This document shows positions 34,949-44,987 of a DNA stretch of 64,000 bases, in pieces. The DNA is taken from contig NZ_FODY01000002.1 of the NCBI RefSeq assembly GCF_900110485.1, forward strand, positions 124,001 through 188,000, in the 5' to 3' direction. Position 1 is the first letter of the stretch. Each line of letters opens with the position of its first letter. The stretch is from Propionispora vibrioides. Lineage in GTDB: Bacteria > Bacillota > Negativicutes > Propionisporales > Propionisporaceae. Both the position numbers and the translations under genes were made by a program. The notes beneath the pieces are model-generated. The model did no database searches. It saw only the letters and a list, made by a program, of their open reading frames with translations, and was not told the origin of the DNA.

Positions 34949-35625
34949 TCAGCAGCAGCGGCTTGATGCTTCTTGAGATCACGGGTGTCCTGCCAGGCAT
35001 CCCGTGCCATCTCCAAAATTTTCTTTTCCATTTTCGCCTGCGGATTGGAAACCACCCGGTTATAAAATAACAAGGCTTCATCCAGCTTATCGGTGCGCCG
35101 GAAAAGTTCTCCCAACAAGTACATAAGCTGCACTTCCGACATACCGCCAATCGGGAAACGCTCATAAATCATAGCCTTTTCAAATTGTTCGGCAGCTTTC
35201 GCCAAGGCGGCCTGCTCGTCTTCCAGCTGCTCACCTTCACGATATAGCCAGCCTAAACGTAAATACAGCGTTGCCAGCTTGCTTGCCTGAATACCGGCCA
35301 TCTCACCATAAAAAATCCCCAGACGGTACGTATTGAACGCCTGTTCGCGGGTTCTTACACCGCTAAAGTTTATATTGACTTTTTTTCCGGTCAAAAACTT
35401 CCTTACTTTGTCATGAACAAAACCGCCGAATTCAGCTTCCGGGGCGGCAAAACCACAATGCGGACAAACCCATACATAATAATAGTAAGGGTTGATGCCT
35501 TGATAATAAGTGCAAAAATCCGTATCCTGCTTCACCATGGTCAGCCGGCTGCGCACCTTGGTTACCATCACCGTGCCTTCACAGACCGGACAGCTCTTTT
35601 CTACTTCATATGTTAATTCTGCCAT
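34945..35625 (-). CDS. DUF2225 protein (zinc ribbon plus TPR-like helices)
   Basis: 226 residues. N-terminal metal-binding pairs SCPVCEG and CPHCGFA, then helical repeats resembling TPR (LATLYLRLGWLYREGEQ, YLLGELFRRTDKLDEALLFY). DUF2225 function is unknown; TPR content suggests protein binding. The start has GGAGGGG. Sits alone between two convergent neighbours. Confidence 0.82.
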   Translation of the reverse strand: MAELTYEVEKSCPVCEGTVMVTKVRSRLTMVKQDTDFCTYYQGINPYYYYVWVCPHCGFAAPEAEFGGFVHDKVRKFLTGKKVNINFSGVRTREQAFNTYRLGIFYGEMAGIQASKLATLYLRLGWLYREGEQLEDEQAALAKAAEQFEKAMIYERFPIGGMSEVQLMYLLGELFRRTDKLDEALLFYNRVVSNPQAKMEKKILEMARDAWQDTRDLKKHQAAAAE

Positions 35626-35684
35626 GTTTTCCCCTCCAACTATACATTACCACAAATTTCTGGGAGGTCAAGACATTTATCCAA

Positions 35685-35736
35685 GTGGTTCGTCCACGCT
35701 AAGCTCATCTATACCCATGCAAAGTGGACGGACCAC
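35685..35736. repeat. Inverted repeat after the hydrogenase gene
   Basis: GTGGTTCGTCCAC (35685-35697) and GTGGACGGACCAC (35724-35736) pair at 12 of 13 positions. There is no U-tract, so it is not a standard terminator; it could protect the 3' end of the hydrogenase mRNA. Confidence 0.55.
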
Positions 35737-35757
35737 CGAGTCGGTATTATTTACCGG

Positions 35758-37197
35758 CTAGATATTGCCGGCCTGCCCCTGTACGGCAAACCGCTCCACC
35801 TGCTTAGCCGTTACCCGGCAATCGGCCAGCACTCCCGGGCCATTGACACAGCCGCCGCTACAGGCCATTCCCTCTACCAGCTCGGCTTTTATCTTACCCC
35901 GCTTCACTTGAGTAAGCAGGGTCTTACAGTTTTCCAAACCGTCACACTGCTGGGTAGTGATAGCAGCATTCATCCCCATAGCCGCCGTGGCGCTGATAAC
36001 CGCTTTAGCCACACCGCCGGCACAGGCAAATAAATTGCCCTCATAGGTCGCCTGAGTTCCGTAGCCCTCCTCCGGCATATCGGCAAGCCGCACACCGGCC
36101 CCTGTCAACATGGCGTCCAGTTCTTCAAAGGTAAGGGAAAAATCAATGATGCCGCCTGACTTCTTCGTCTCCATTTTCTTTGCGGTACAGGGTCCGATAA
36201 AGACGATAACAGCCGACGGGTCCTCGGCCTTAATTTTTTTCCCCAGCATAACCATCGGTGAAGGTGTTGTAGAAACATGCTCCACCAAATCCGGCATATG
36301 CTTCTCTACCATGGCCACAAAGGCCGGACAGCAGGACGTTGTCATAAACTCTTTTGCGGCCGGAACGGCCTCGCTCAGTTCCAGCGCTTCCGCCATAGCC
36401 ACCGCGTCAGCGCCAACGGCCACTTCCTGGACCTCATAAAAACCAATTTTTCTCAGGCCATTCACTACCTGTCCCGGTTTTATTTTCACGCCAAACTGTC
36501 CGACAAAGGAGGGTGCCAGAATGGCATATATTCTTGCGCCCGAACGCAGTTGCTGGATGACCTGCACAATAAACGACTGCTCGTCAATGGCACCGAATGG
36601 GCAGGCCAATTTACAGTTGCCGCAAGCCACGCAACGGTCATAATTGATGCTGACCCGCCGCTCATCAGCCGAACTGATGGCCCCCAGTGAGCAGGACCTT
36701 TCACAGGGCCGGCCGATTTCAATGATGGCACCATACCGGCAAGAGCGTTTACAGAGACCGCACTCAATACACATGGCTTTATCAATATAAGCCCGGTTCT
36801 GAATGACCTTAATGGCCTTCTTGGGACAACTGGCAATGCAGTTATGAGCCAGGCAATTGCGGCAGGCATCGGTAACAATAAACTTATCAATCGGACATTC
36901 ATCACAAGCCTCGGGAATGACATTGATTACCGGCATGTTGGCCTTATGCTGCTCCAGTGCCCGGCGGGCGGCCTCCTGCAACGGCAGTGTCATATCCTGG
37001 CTCAGCGCCAGGTTAATCCGTTCTTTTAGCACGGCCCGTTCTTTATGAACACAGCAGCGATAGCGTGAACCATTCTCAGTCACTACGGTAGTCAAAATAT
37101 CCTGAACCTGTTCCTCCAGACTGTGTGTAAAGGCCAGCCGTGACAATTCGCTCAACACTTTTCGCCGTATTTGCGTAATTTCCGTCTCATGCAGCAT
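35758..37197 (-). CDS. [FeFe] hydrogenase, group-B-like, with extended ferredoxin domain
   Basis: 479 residues. The N-terminal part (about residues 90-205) carries several 4Fe-4S motifs, including CRNCLAHNCIASCP, CIECGLCKRSC and CVACGNCKLAC. The catalytic H domain follows with H-cluster motifs TSCCPAF, GPCTAKK and MACSGGCVNGPG. These differ from the classical group A L1/L2/L3 signatures (TSCCPAW, MPCxxKK, E-x-MACPGGC) but keep the cysteines. Such proteins are usually monomeric and cytoplasmic; physiological direction is unknown and a sensory or alternative redox role is possible. The promoter upstream is strong. No maturation genes are in the window. Confidence 0.85.
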   Translation of the reverse strand: MLHETEITQIRRKVLSELSRLAFTHSLEEQVQDILTTVVTENGSRYRCCVHKERAVLKERINLALSQDMTLPLQEAARRALEQHKANMPVINVIPEACDECPIDKFIVTDACRNCLAHNCIASCPKKAIKVIQNRAYIDKAMCIECGLCKRSCRYGAIIEIGRPCERSCSLGAISSADERRVSINYDRCVACGNCKLACPFGAIDEQSFIVQVIQQLRSGARIYAILAPSFVGQFGVKIKPGQVVNGLRKIGFYEVQEVAVGADAVAMAEALELSEAVPAAKEFMTTSCCPAFVAMVEKHMPDLVEHVSTTPSPMVMLGKKIKAEDPSAVIVFIGPCTAKKMETKKSGGIIDFSLTFEELDAMLTGAGVRLADMPEEGYGTQATYEGNLFACAGGVAKAVISATAAMGMNAAITTQQCDGLENCKTLLTQVKRGKIKAELVEGMACSGGCVNGPGVLADCRVTAKQVERFAVQGQAGNI

Positions 37198-37317
37198 GAA
37201 AACATCTCCCGTAACCCATATAATTATAAATCATGTTTTTTGTATACATTATCCTTGACTAAAAAAATCTGTATTCTCAACAGATATTGAATAAACCTCT
37301 TCTTTTCACCACAAGAA

Positions 37318-37346
37318 GTATAATGGTAAAACTGCACTTTTGTCAA
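37318..37346 (-). promoter_or_regulatory. Promoter of the [FeFe] hydrogenase gene
   Basis: Minus strand TTGACA at 37341-37346, a 17-base spacer and TTATAC at 37318-37323. The rest of the 37198-37517 gap holds the terminator below and nothing else I recognise. Confidence 0.7.
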
Positions 37347-37469
37347 GAAAGATCTGCCTGTTAAAACTAACGGGCAAGCCCATTTTTCCCTAAAGAAGAA
37401 AAGAACAGAACTTCCTTTCCGGACTGATATTTTTTCAGCCGGTAAGCAAGAAAATCACCGGCTCAGATA

Positions 37470-37507
37470 AAAAGGCTGTACGACCTTAAGGTCGGTACAG
37501 CCTTTCC
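37470..37507 (-). terminator. Terminator of the glycogen gene cluster
   Basis: Minus strand AAAGGCTGTACCGACC/GGTCGTACAGCCTTT followed by TTAT, directly after the last gene of the cluster. Confidence 0.85.
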
Positions 37508-37517
37508 AAATCCAGCC

Positions 37518-40500
37518 TCAGCGGCGACAGCGTTCAACCAAAGTGGCCAGCCGTTCTGCCAGCAAGGAAGTCCACGCTTCCTTCCGGCAACGCCACTGCC
37601 AGTTGCCTCCTAAAGTGCCAGGGCGATTCATCCGTCCCCGGCTATCCAGACATAAAAGATCCTGCATCGGAATAATTGCCGTATTGGCGTTACTCTGATA
37701 GGCATACTCGATAAACCGCCAGCAAAAAGTTTCACTATCAGTGCCTTCCGGCAAATCCAGACAAGTCAGCATGAATTGAATCATCTCCGGCTCTTCGCTT
37801 AGTGCCTGTTGATACCAGCCAACCGAAGTATCATTATCATGGGTCCCGGTATAGATCGCCGCATTCTGCTCAAATACCGGCGGCATGCAAGGCCCTGTCT
37901 TATCGCGGTAAAAGGAAAACTGCAGCACCTTCATGCCAGGAAAACCGCAGGCATGTTTTAAATCCTCCACAGCCTTGGTGATCACCCCCAGGTCTTCCGC
38001 AATGATCGGCAATGTCCCCAGATACCGTTTTATCGTCTGAAAAAAACCAACCCCCGGCCCCTTGACCCATTTACCATTAGCTGCTGTAAGTTCGCCGTAG
38101 GAAATTTGATAATAATTTTCAAAGCCCAGGAAATGATCAATCCGTATCCGGTCAACCTGTTTGGCCAGTACAGAAAACCTATCTCGCCACCAGGCGTAGT
38201 CGTCTAGCTCCATTCGCGCCCAGTCATAATGCGGATTGCCCCAGAGCTGCCCGTCTGCCGTAAACCGGTCGGGCGGCACGCCGGCAATCGTGACAGGCCG
38301 GCAGCTTGCATCCAGCTTGAACAAATGACGGTTGGCCCATACGTCAGCACTGTCATAGGCGACGAAGATCGGTATATCGCCAATAATCCGAATGCCCCGC
38401 TCATTGGCATACCGTTTTAGTCCGTCCCACTGCTGATAAAAAACATACTGGAGAAACAGATGATAATCAATCTGTTCTTTTAACAGTTTCCGGTAGCGTT
38501 CGAGCGCCGCCGGTTCGCGCAGGGCAATATCCGGCTCCCACTCATTCCAGGCCTTTTGCTCAAAATGATCCTTCAACGCCATAAACAGGGCATAGTCCTC
38601 CAGCCAGGAGGAATTCTCCCTGATAAAGTTCCGATAGGTTTGTTGCGGACGCTGCTGGCTAAATCGGTAAAAAGCCTGACTCAGCAGCTTTTCTTTACTT
38701 ACTTTAACGTTCGCAAAGTCTACCTGATCGGTAACCGGGAGTTTGTATGACTCCAGCTCCTCGCTAAGCAGCCAGCCCTCTTGGGCCAGAAATTCCGGCG
38801 ATATGAGCAGCTTATTGCCGGCGAAGGCCGACAGGCATTGATAAGGAGATTCGCCGAAACCCACCGGATTAAGTGGAAATACCTGCCAAAGTTTCTGCCT
38901 GGCGGCCGCCAGGAAATCGACAAAAAGATAAGCTTCTTTCCCTAAATCACCAACCCCGTAGGGAGATGGCAAAGAGGTCGGATGGAGCAAAACGCCGCTT
39001 TCACGGGGAAAGGCGCTTTCCTCCCGTCTTAGCCATACCTGGGCTTCCAGTGGTTTAAGCACCACATTCAGCTTTCCTTCGCATACGGTAATAGGTTCAT
39101 AGTCCTGCAGCAGGCTGGTAAATGTCCCGTACAGATTATCAAGCCGGTCCAGCGTGACCGGAATGGTCCGGCGGGGATTGCGGTTGAATAGCACCAGCGC
39201 CGCCGCATCCGGTTCGGCCGCACCAAACACATCCCGGCCATTTTCGATCCGCCGGATATAACCGTAAATATCACCGCCGGCATAGAGCAGTTCCCAGGTA
39301 CCGGTGGAAAAAACGGGATGCGCTTTACGCAGGGCAATAATTTTCTTATACCAGGTCAAAAGCGCCTGATCTTCCCGCCCCCAGGGATAGGTACCGCGGT
39401 TGTAGGGATCCCGATAGCCTTCCAGACCGGCCTCATCGCCGTAATAGACTGCCGGCACGCCGGGAAACGTCATCTGCCATAAACTGAGCAGTTTAAGCCG
39501 GGCCAGGGCCAGCTGCCGTTTTTCGCTGTCCAGCCGGAACCGCGCCTGTTTGCCTACAGAAATGGTGTCCCCCGGCGGCGCTTCACCCAGCAAAGTAATA
39601 ATGCGCGGTACATCATGGCTGCCAATCAGATTCATTAAAGCATAAAAATTTTCTTTCGGATAGTTTTCACACAGACTTAACAGTGCACTATGGGTTTCCT
39701 CCGCATCCTTAAGTCCCAGCACAAAATCCAATAGGATTTTCCGGAACGGGTAATTCATAACCGAATCCAGTTCATCGCCCCATAGGTATTGCCTAAGCTC
39801 ACTATAGGCAGTCTTAAGCGAAGCATCCTCCCATACCTCACCGATCAGCACATTGTCCGGGTCAACCTGTTTTAAGTGGGTACGCAATTTCTTAATAAAT
39901 GTATCAGGCAGTTCGTCCGCTACATCCAACCGCCAGCCCCGGGCTCCCTTTTTCAGCCAGTGCTTCACGACACTGTCTTCGCCTTCGATGATAAAGTCAA
40001 CGTAAGTAGGTTCCATCTCCCGTACATTAGGCAGCGTGTCAATGCCCCACCAGGCCTCGTACTTCTCCGGATATTCGGTAAAGCGATACCAGGAATAGTA
40101 CGGTGATTGCGGTGACTGGTAAGCGCCGGTGCCGGGATAACGTCCTTCTTTGTTAAAATAGAGGCTGTCACTGCCGGTATGACTGAAAACACCGTCCAGA
40201 ATAAAGGAAATGCCTCTTTTTTTAGCTTCCCGGCACAACTCTTCAAAAACAGCCTCATCGCCCAGCATAGGATCAATTTGGTGATAATCACCGGTATCGT
40301 AGCGATGATTACTGGCCGACTTGAATATAGGATTCAGGTAAACCACATCAATGCCTAATTCCTGCAAATAAGGCAGTTTTTTTATAATTCCCTGCAGATT
40401 GCCGCCGAAGAAGTCATAATACATGATTTCCTTGGTATCACAATCCCGGACATAGTACGGGACATTATTCCAGTCGGTATGAATCATACTGTTAGCCGGA

Positions 40501-40976
40501 GCGCCGCTCACCTGGCCATCTTTGCCGTTATAGAAACGGTCGGGAAAGATCTGATACATCACACTCTGTTTAAGCCAGGCCGGTGTTGTCGCTCCCTGTT
40601 GATAGACCGTTATCTGATAAGACGCCGGTGGTTCCCGGTATATCCGGCCACAGCCGCCCTGATTGCGCGGATTGTTCCCGTAATAATAAGTTCGTTGATA
40701 TTCTTCGACAATAAAATAATACCATAACAGGCCCGGATTCTCCGGTGCCGTCAATTCACCCTGATAAATGCGGCGCTCCTCGGATTCGTCCAAGAGCTGC
40801 ATGTCAATTTGTCGTTCTCCTGTCTTATCCTGCCATAACCGCAGTACAACCCTCGTTGGTTCCAGCCAATTGCCGACAGCCAGCCGGATCACGACCTTCG
40901 TACCACAAGCCACGGCGCCAAAGGGATTACGAAACTCCATTAAATGAGAATTGTGCAACATCCACTCTTGCTTCAC
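37518..40976 (-). CDS. GH13 alpha-amylase/debranching domain fused to GH77 4-alpha-glucanotransferase
   Basis: About 1152 residues. An N-terminal Ig-like domain (residues 15-110) precedes a GH13 neopullulanase-type barrel with nucleophile GWRLDVADEL, acid/base LIGEVWED and transition-state Asp LIGSHDVPR. Near residue 655 a second protein begins with ESGVLLHPTSLPSPYG, the start of MalQ, with RIDHFLGFE (nucleophile), IAEDLGVIT (acid/base) and GTHDNDTSVGW. It can hydrolyse and rearrange alpha-1,4/1,6-glucan ends left by phosphorylase. The GTG at 40974-40976 has GAGGGAG; an ATG eight codons upstream lacks a ribosome site. It is the last gene of the cluster and has no separate glgX or malQ nearby. 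Confidence 0.9.
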   Translation of the reverse strand: MKQEWMLHNSHLMEFRNPFGAVACGTKVVIRLAVGNWLEPTRVVLRLWQDKTGERQIDMQLLDESEERRIYQGELTAPENPGLLWYYFIVEEYQRTYYYGNNPRNQGGCGRIYREPPASYQITVYQQGATTPAWLKQSVMYQIFPDRFYNGKDGQVSGAPANSMIHTDWNNVPYYVRDCDTKEIMYYDFFGGNLQGIIKKLPYLQELGIDVVYLNPIFKSASNHRYDTGDYHQIDPMLGDEAVFEELCREAKKRGISFILDGVFSHTGSDSLYFNKEGRYPGTGAYQSPQSPYYSWYRFTEYPEKYEAWWGIDTLPNVREMEPTYVDFIIEGEDSVVKHWLKKGARGWRLDVADELPDTFIKKLRTHLKQVDPDNVLIGEVWEDASLKTAYSELRQYLWGDELDSVMNYPFRKILLDFVLGLKDAEETHSALLSLCENYPKENFYALMNLIGSHDVPRIITLLGEAPPGDTISVGKQARFRLDSEKRQLALARLKLLSLWQMTFPGVPAVYYGDEAGLEGYRDPYNRGTYPWGREDQALLTWYKKIIALRKAHPVFSTGTWELLYAGGDIYGYIRRIENGRDVFGAAEPDAAALVLFNRNPRRTIPVTLDRLDNLYGTFTSLLQDYEPITVCEGKLNVVLKPLEAQVWLRREESAFPRESGVLLHPTSLPSPYGVGDLGKEAYLFVDFLAAARQKLWQVFPLNPVGFGESPYQCLSAFAGNKLLISPEFLAQEGWLLSEELESYKLPVTDQVDFANVKVSKEKLLSQAFYRFSQQRPQQTYRNFIRENSSWLEDYALFMALKDHFEQKAWNEWEPDIALREPAALERYRKLLKEQIDYHLFLQYVFYQQWDGLKRYANERGIRIIGDIPIFVAYDSADVWANRHLFKLDASCRPVTIAGVPPDRFTADGQLWGNPHYDWARMELDDYAWWRDRFSVLAKQVDRIRIDHFLGFENYYQISYGELTAANGKWVKGPGVGFFQTIKRYLGTLPIIAEDLGVITKAVEDLKHACGFPGMKVLQFSFYRDKTGPCMPPVFEQNAAIYTGTHDNDTSVGWYQQALSEEPEMIQFMLTCLDLPEGTDSETFCWRFIEYAYQSNANTAIIPMQDLLCLDSRGRMNRPGTLGGNWQWRCRKEAWTSLLAERLATLVERCRR

Positions 40977-41159
40977 TTGCAGCTCCCTCTCTTTCGGCAT
41001 ACAGTTCCTTCATTACGGCAGCATTTCCACCCCTGCCGGAGGATACCGTCTATGCAGCCTTGCCGTCCGATCCTCTCTTATACTTATGCGGGTACAACTT
41101 AGATATGCAAGATCAGTCCATCAACGATACATCACCGCCAATGGACTGACCCTTACTAC

Positions 41160-42605
41160 TTATAGTTCATGATTGACAAGTTTTTGATAGACATCTAGAT
41201 ATGCCTGAGCGGAAGCATGCCAGCTAAAGTCCTTGGCCATCGCATTGCGAACAATCTTCAGCCAATTTTCCTTATCATAATAGTACCGGATGGCTCTCCT
41301 GATGGTAAACAGCATATCATGGGCATTATAATTATCGAAAGTAAACCCGGTTCCCTGACCAGTTATTCTGTTAAACGACTGTACCGTATCTTTCAGACCG
41401 CCTGTTTCGCGGACAACAGGCAAAGCTCCGTAACGCATGGCAATCAACTGCCCAATACCGCAGGGTTCAAATAGCGATGGCATTAAGAACAGGTCTGCAC
41501 CGGCATAAATCTGGTGGGCCAGTGCGTCGTCAAAGAAAATATTGGCCGAAACCCGGTCCGGATACCGCCAGGCTGCATGCCTGAACAGTTCCTCGTATTT
41601 ACCCTCACCGGTGCCCAGCACCACAAGTTGAATATCTTCCGAGCCCAATAATTCAAAGAGAATATTGGCAACCAAGTCGAAGCCTTTGGGGCCGACCAGG
41701 CGGGACACAATGCCAATGACCGGAATATCAACTCGGGGAAGTCCCAGCTTCTCCTGCAGGCTGCGCTTATTCTTCTGTTTCAGTTCCGGTGAGTTGGCAT
41801 CGTAGTGGGTGTGCAGCACGGCGTCGGCAGCCGGATCGTATTCGTTATAGTCAATGCCGTTAATAATACCGATCAACTGCTTCCGTCGATGACGCAACAA
41901 ACCGTCCAGCCCCTCCCCGAAAAAGGGGTACTGTATCTCTTCGGCGTAACTGCGGCTGACAGTGGAGATCAGGTCGGCAAATAGTAAGCCACCCTTCATG
42001 AAGTTGACACTGTCATGATATTCGATGCTGCCGTTATTAAAATATTCCCAATCAAGCCCCAAAATATCCGGTACAATCTCTTTGGCGAAACGGCCCTGAT
42101 ACCGCAGGTTGTGAATGGTAAACAGTGTTTTCATCTGCTGGTAAAACGGATTCAAACGGTATTGGGCCTGCAAGAACACGGGAATCAGTGCCGTATGCCA
42201 GTCGTGGCAGTGTAAAATGTCCGGCTGGAACCCAAGGACCGGCAGGCACTCAAGCACCGCCCGGCAAAAATAGGTATAGCATTCGGCTTCATCATGATGT
42301 CCGTATGCTGCCGGACGACTGCCAAAGTAGTATTGGTTATCGACAAAATAACAGGTAATCCCTTCATATTCCAGCTCTTCAATGCCGCAATACTGCTTGC
42401 GCCAGCTAACAGCCACCTCCAGGGTTTGTTTAAGAACCATCTGCCGTTTATACTTTTCCGGAATAACGCCATGTTTCGGCAGTATAACGCGCACGTCGAC
42501 GCCCTGTTTTTTCAATTCGCGCGGCAATGTACCGATCACATCGCCTAATCCGCCGGTCTTAACAAACGGGACTGCTTCAGCTGCAGCAAACAATACTTTC
42601 AACAC
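41160..42605 (-). CDS. glgA: Glycogen synthase (ADP-glucose type)
   Basis: 481 residues. GT5 GT-B enzyme transferring glucose from ADP-glucose. KTGGLGDVIGTLP at the N-terminus binds ADP-glucose and FEPCGIGQLIAMRYG carries the catalytic Glu. The GTG start is 42603-42605, just after the glgD stop; this is the only glgA among three glgC-glgD pairs. Confidence 0.95.
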   Translation of the reverse strand: MLKVLFAAAEAVPFVKTGGLGDVIGTLPRELKKQGVDVRVILPKHGVIPEKYKRQMVLKQTLEVAVSWRKQYCGIEELEYEGITCYFVDNQYYFGSRPAAYGHHDEAECYTYFCRAVLECLPVLGFQPDILHCHDWHTALIPVFLQAQYRLNPFYQQMKTLFTIHNLRYQGRFAKEIVPDILGLDWEYFNNGSIEYHDSVNFMKGGLLFADLISTVSRSYAEEIQYPFFGEGLDGLLRHRRKQLIGIINGIDYNEYDPAADAVLHTHYDANSPELKQKNKRSLQEKLGLPRVDIPVIGIVSRLVGPKGFDLVANILFELLGSEDIQLVVLGTGEGKYEELFRHAAWRYPDRVSANIFFDDALAHQIYAGADLFLMPSLFEPCGIGQLIAMRYGALPVVRETGGLKDTVQSFNRITGQGTGFTFDNYNAHDMLFTIRRAIRYYYDKENWLKIVRNAMAKDFSWHASAQAYLDVYQKLVNHEL

Positions 42606-42607
42606 GA

Positions 42608-43723
42608 TTAGATCACCATCCCTTTCTTAATAACAAATGGATAATGGGCATCCCCTCTCAAATGCTTCCCGGCGGCCACCTGAACATCCTTATCGCACAC
42701 TACGTTTTCCAAAACAGTGCCGGCAGCAATCTCGCACTTTTGCATAATGATACTGTTTTTAACATAAGCACCTTCCGCCACTTTGACGCCCCTGAACAGG
42801 ATGCTATTTTCCACTTTGCCGGCGATCCGGCAGCCACCGGACACCAGCGAATTGGAAGTTTCAGCGCTTTCAAAATACTGTGAAGGCGGTTCATCCTTAA
42901 CTTTGGTGTAAATAAAGCCTTCCCGGAAGAACAATTCCTGCCAAACTTCAGGTTTTAGTAAATCCATGTTATGTTTATAGTAGCTTTGCAGCGAGTGAAT
43001 CCGGGCCACATAGCCGTTATAGGGATAACCGCACATATTCAGGTTACCGATATTTTTGATAATACAATGTTTAATAAAGTCATAATCGCCATGAGATACG
43101 CAGTCCCTGATCAGACTGATCAGTAATTTCTTCTCCATAACGAACATTTCCATACAAAGCTTCTTATTGTGAGAAACATGGGGCTTTACCTGCATGTCAA
43201 CGACCCGGCGGTCCTGATCAACCTCGACCATCAGCGACTGACTGGCGTCCTCTTCGGAATAATCCCTTTCACTGTAAATGATGGTGATGTCAGCGCCCTT
43301 TTTCTCATGGTAATCGATAACCTGCCGGTAATTCATATTGCATACCGTAATGGCACCGGAAATAACCACATATTTCTGCCTGTTGCGAATTAAATAGTCC
43401 ATATTGCTCAGGAAGTTTTCCACATCACCGCGGTGCACCTCGCCCGGATAGGCCGAAGTAGCTGGCGGCAACAAAAACAGGCCGTCCCGTTTGCGGGCCA
43501 GATCCCACTCCTTGCCTGAACGCAAATGGTCCATGAGCGAACGGTATTTATGCTGGATCAGAATACCCACGTTGGTAATTCCCGAATTTACCAGATTGGA
43601 CAGCGGGAAATCAATCAGCCGGTACCGTCCGCCAAACGGTACGCCGGCAGGAGGACGGTATTGTGTCAATTCATGGATATACCCATCCGGATCGTTAAGA
43701 TTAATAATGCCCATTGCATCCAT
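42608..43723 (-). CDS. glgD: GlgD, regulatory subunit of ADP-glucose pyrophosphorylase (copy 1)
   Basis: 371 residues. Related to GlgC but lacking the GGxGxRL nucleotide loop at its N-terminus (MGIINLNDPDGYIHELTQ instead), and the catalytic Asp position reads ISGAITVCNMNY, so it should be inactive alone. GlgD activates GlgC in heterotetramers in Bacillus. The ATG at 43721-43723 follows the glgC stop at once behind GAGGAGAG. Confidence 0.88.
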   Translation of the reverse strand: MDAMGIINLNDPDGYIHELTQYRPPAGVPFGGRYRLIDFPLSNLVNSGITNVGILIQHKYRSLMDHLRSGKEWDLARKRDGLFLLPPATSAYPGEVHRGDVENFLSNMDYLIRNRQKYVVISGAITVCNMNYRQVIDYHEKKGADITIIYSERDYSEEDASQSLMVEVDQDRRVVDMQVKPHVSHNKKLCMEMFVMEKKLLISLIRDCVSHGDYDFIKHCIIKNIGNLNMCGYPYNGYVARIHSLQSYYKHNMDLLKPEVWQELFFREGFIYTKVKDEPPSQYFESAETSNSLVSGGCRIAGKVENSILFRGVKVAEGAYVKNSIIMQKCEIAAGTVLENVVCDKDVQVAAGKHLRGDAHYPFVIKKGMVI

Positions 43724-43724
43724 G

Positions 43725-44930
43725 CTATCGACTCTCCTCTTCATCGTCTTCCGGTTCCTCTACCGGTTCGTTCTTGTTTACTGCCGTATAGCCGGCAATC
43801 ACTTCATCGCCGCCAACCATGACAATATCCCGTTCTGTCCCGTGCAGTTCCCCCTCTACCGTACTGCCTTCTTTCAATATCGCCTTTTGACCGATAATGG
43901 CTTTATTGAGCGTTACATTGGCTTCAATCTGCACATGGGACATGACGATGGAGTCTTTGATTTTTGCACCCGACCCGACGTAAACACCGGGGAAGAGGAT
44001 GGAGTGCTCAACTTCGCCAAACACCATGCAGCCTTCGCAGACCATCGACTGTTTTACCTTGGCAGTCGGCGCGATGTATTGCGACGGATGGGTCGGATTG
44101 ACCGAGTAGATGCGCCAGTCGGAATTATAGATGTCCAATTCCGGTTCAGGTTCCAGCAGGTCCATATTGGCCTCCCAGAAGCTGTCCACCGTCCCCACGT
44201 CCTTCCAATAGCCGTTGAAGGCATAGGCAAACATCTTTTGGCCGCCTTTGAGCATCTTCGGGATGATATCCTTGCCGAAATCACGGCTGGAGGCTTCATC
44301 CTTGCCATCTTCCAGTAAATACTGCCGTAAGACAGGCCAGTTAAAAATATATATCCCCATCGACGCTAAATTGCTTTTAGGGTTTTTGGGCTTTTCTTCA
44401 AATTCAATAATACGCCCTTCCTCATTGGTATTCATAATACCAAAACGGTCGGCTTCGTTCCAGGGAACCTCGATGACCGCAATCGTGGCATCGGCATCCT
44501 GTTCTTTATGATGCTTAAGCATCAATGAGTAATCCATCGTGTAAATATGGTCACCAGAAAGAATTAAAACATAATTAGGTTGGAACATTTCCAAAAAGTT
44601 AATATTCTGATAAATAGCATCCGCTGTACCTCTATACCATTCCGCTTCCTTTTCCTTTGCATAAGGCGGCAGGACATATACGCCTCCGTCTTTCCGGTCC
44701 AAATCCCAGGCACTGCCGATCCCGATATAGCTGTTCAGCGCCAGCGGCTTATACTGTGTTAAGACGCCTACTGTATCAATACCGGAATTATTGCAATTAC
44801 TTAATGCAAAATCAATAATGCGATATTTCCCGCCAAATGGTACGGCCGGTTTAGCCAATTTTTGCGTTAAAATCCCGAGCCTGCTACCTTGCCCACCTGC
44901 TAACAACATGGCTACACATTCTTTTTTCAT
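43725..44930 (-). CDS. glgC: Glucose-1-phosphate adenylyltransferase (copy 1)
   Basis: 401 residues. ATP + glucose-1-phosphate to ADP-glucose. [28 protein letters not shown], the catalytic [10 protein letters not shown] and [10 protein letters not shown] are intact, followed by the left-handed beta-helix tail. Pairs with glgD copy 1 next to glgA. The acidic tail [11 protein letters not shown] is unusual. Confidence 0.95.
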   Translation of the reverse strand: MKKECVAMLLAGGQGSRLGILTQKLAKPAVPFGGKYRIIDFALSNCNNSGIDTVGVLTQYKPLALNSYIGIGSAWDLDRKDGGVYVLPPYAKEKEAEWYRGTADAIYQNINFLEMFQPNYVLILSGDHIYTMDYSLMLKHHKEQDADATIAVIEVPWNEADRFGIMNTNEEGRIIEFEEKPKNPKSNLASMGIYIFNWPVLRQYLLEDGKDEASSRDFGKDIIPKMLKGGQKMFAYAFNGYWKDVGTVDSFWEANMDLLEPEPELDIYNSDWRIYSVNPTHPSQYIAPTAKVKQSMVCEGCMVFGEVEHSILFPGVYVGSGAKIKDSIVMSHVQIEANVTLNKAIIGQKAILKEGSTVEGELHGTERDIVMVGGDEVIAGYTAVNKNEPVEEPEDDEEESR

Positions 44931-44987
44931 ACTATCGCCCCTTCCAAGTACGTAACCAGTGCCAAGTTGAACTAAACTGCCATCACC

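Noticed and set aside
41100..41150. CAGTCCAT ... ATGGACTG hairpin between glgA and the GH13-GH77 gene as a terminator
   Set aside because: No U-tract on the minus strand and both neighbours look co-transcribed; too weak to call.
43491..44318. Plus-strand open frame of 275 codons
   Set aside because: Antisense to glgC copy 1 and glgD copy 1; the residues are the mirror image of conserved GlgC blocks.
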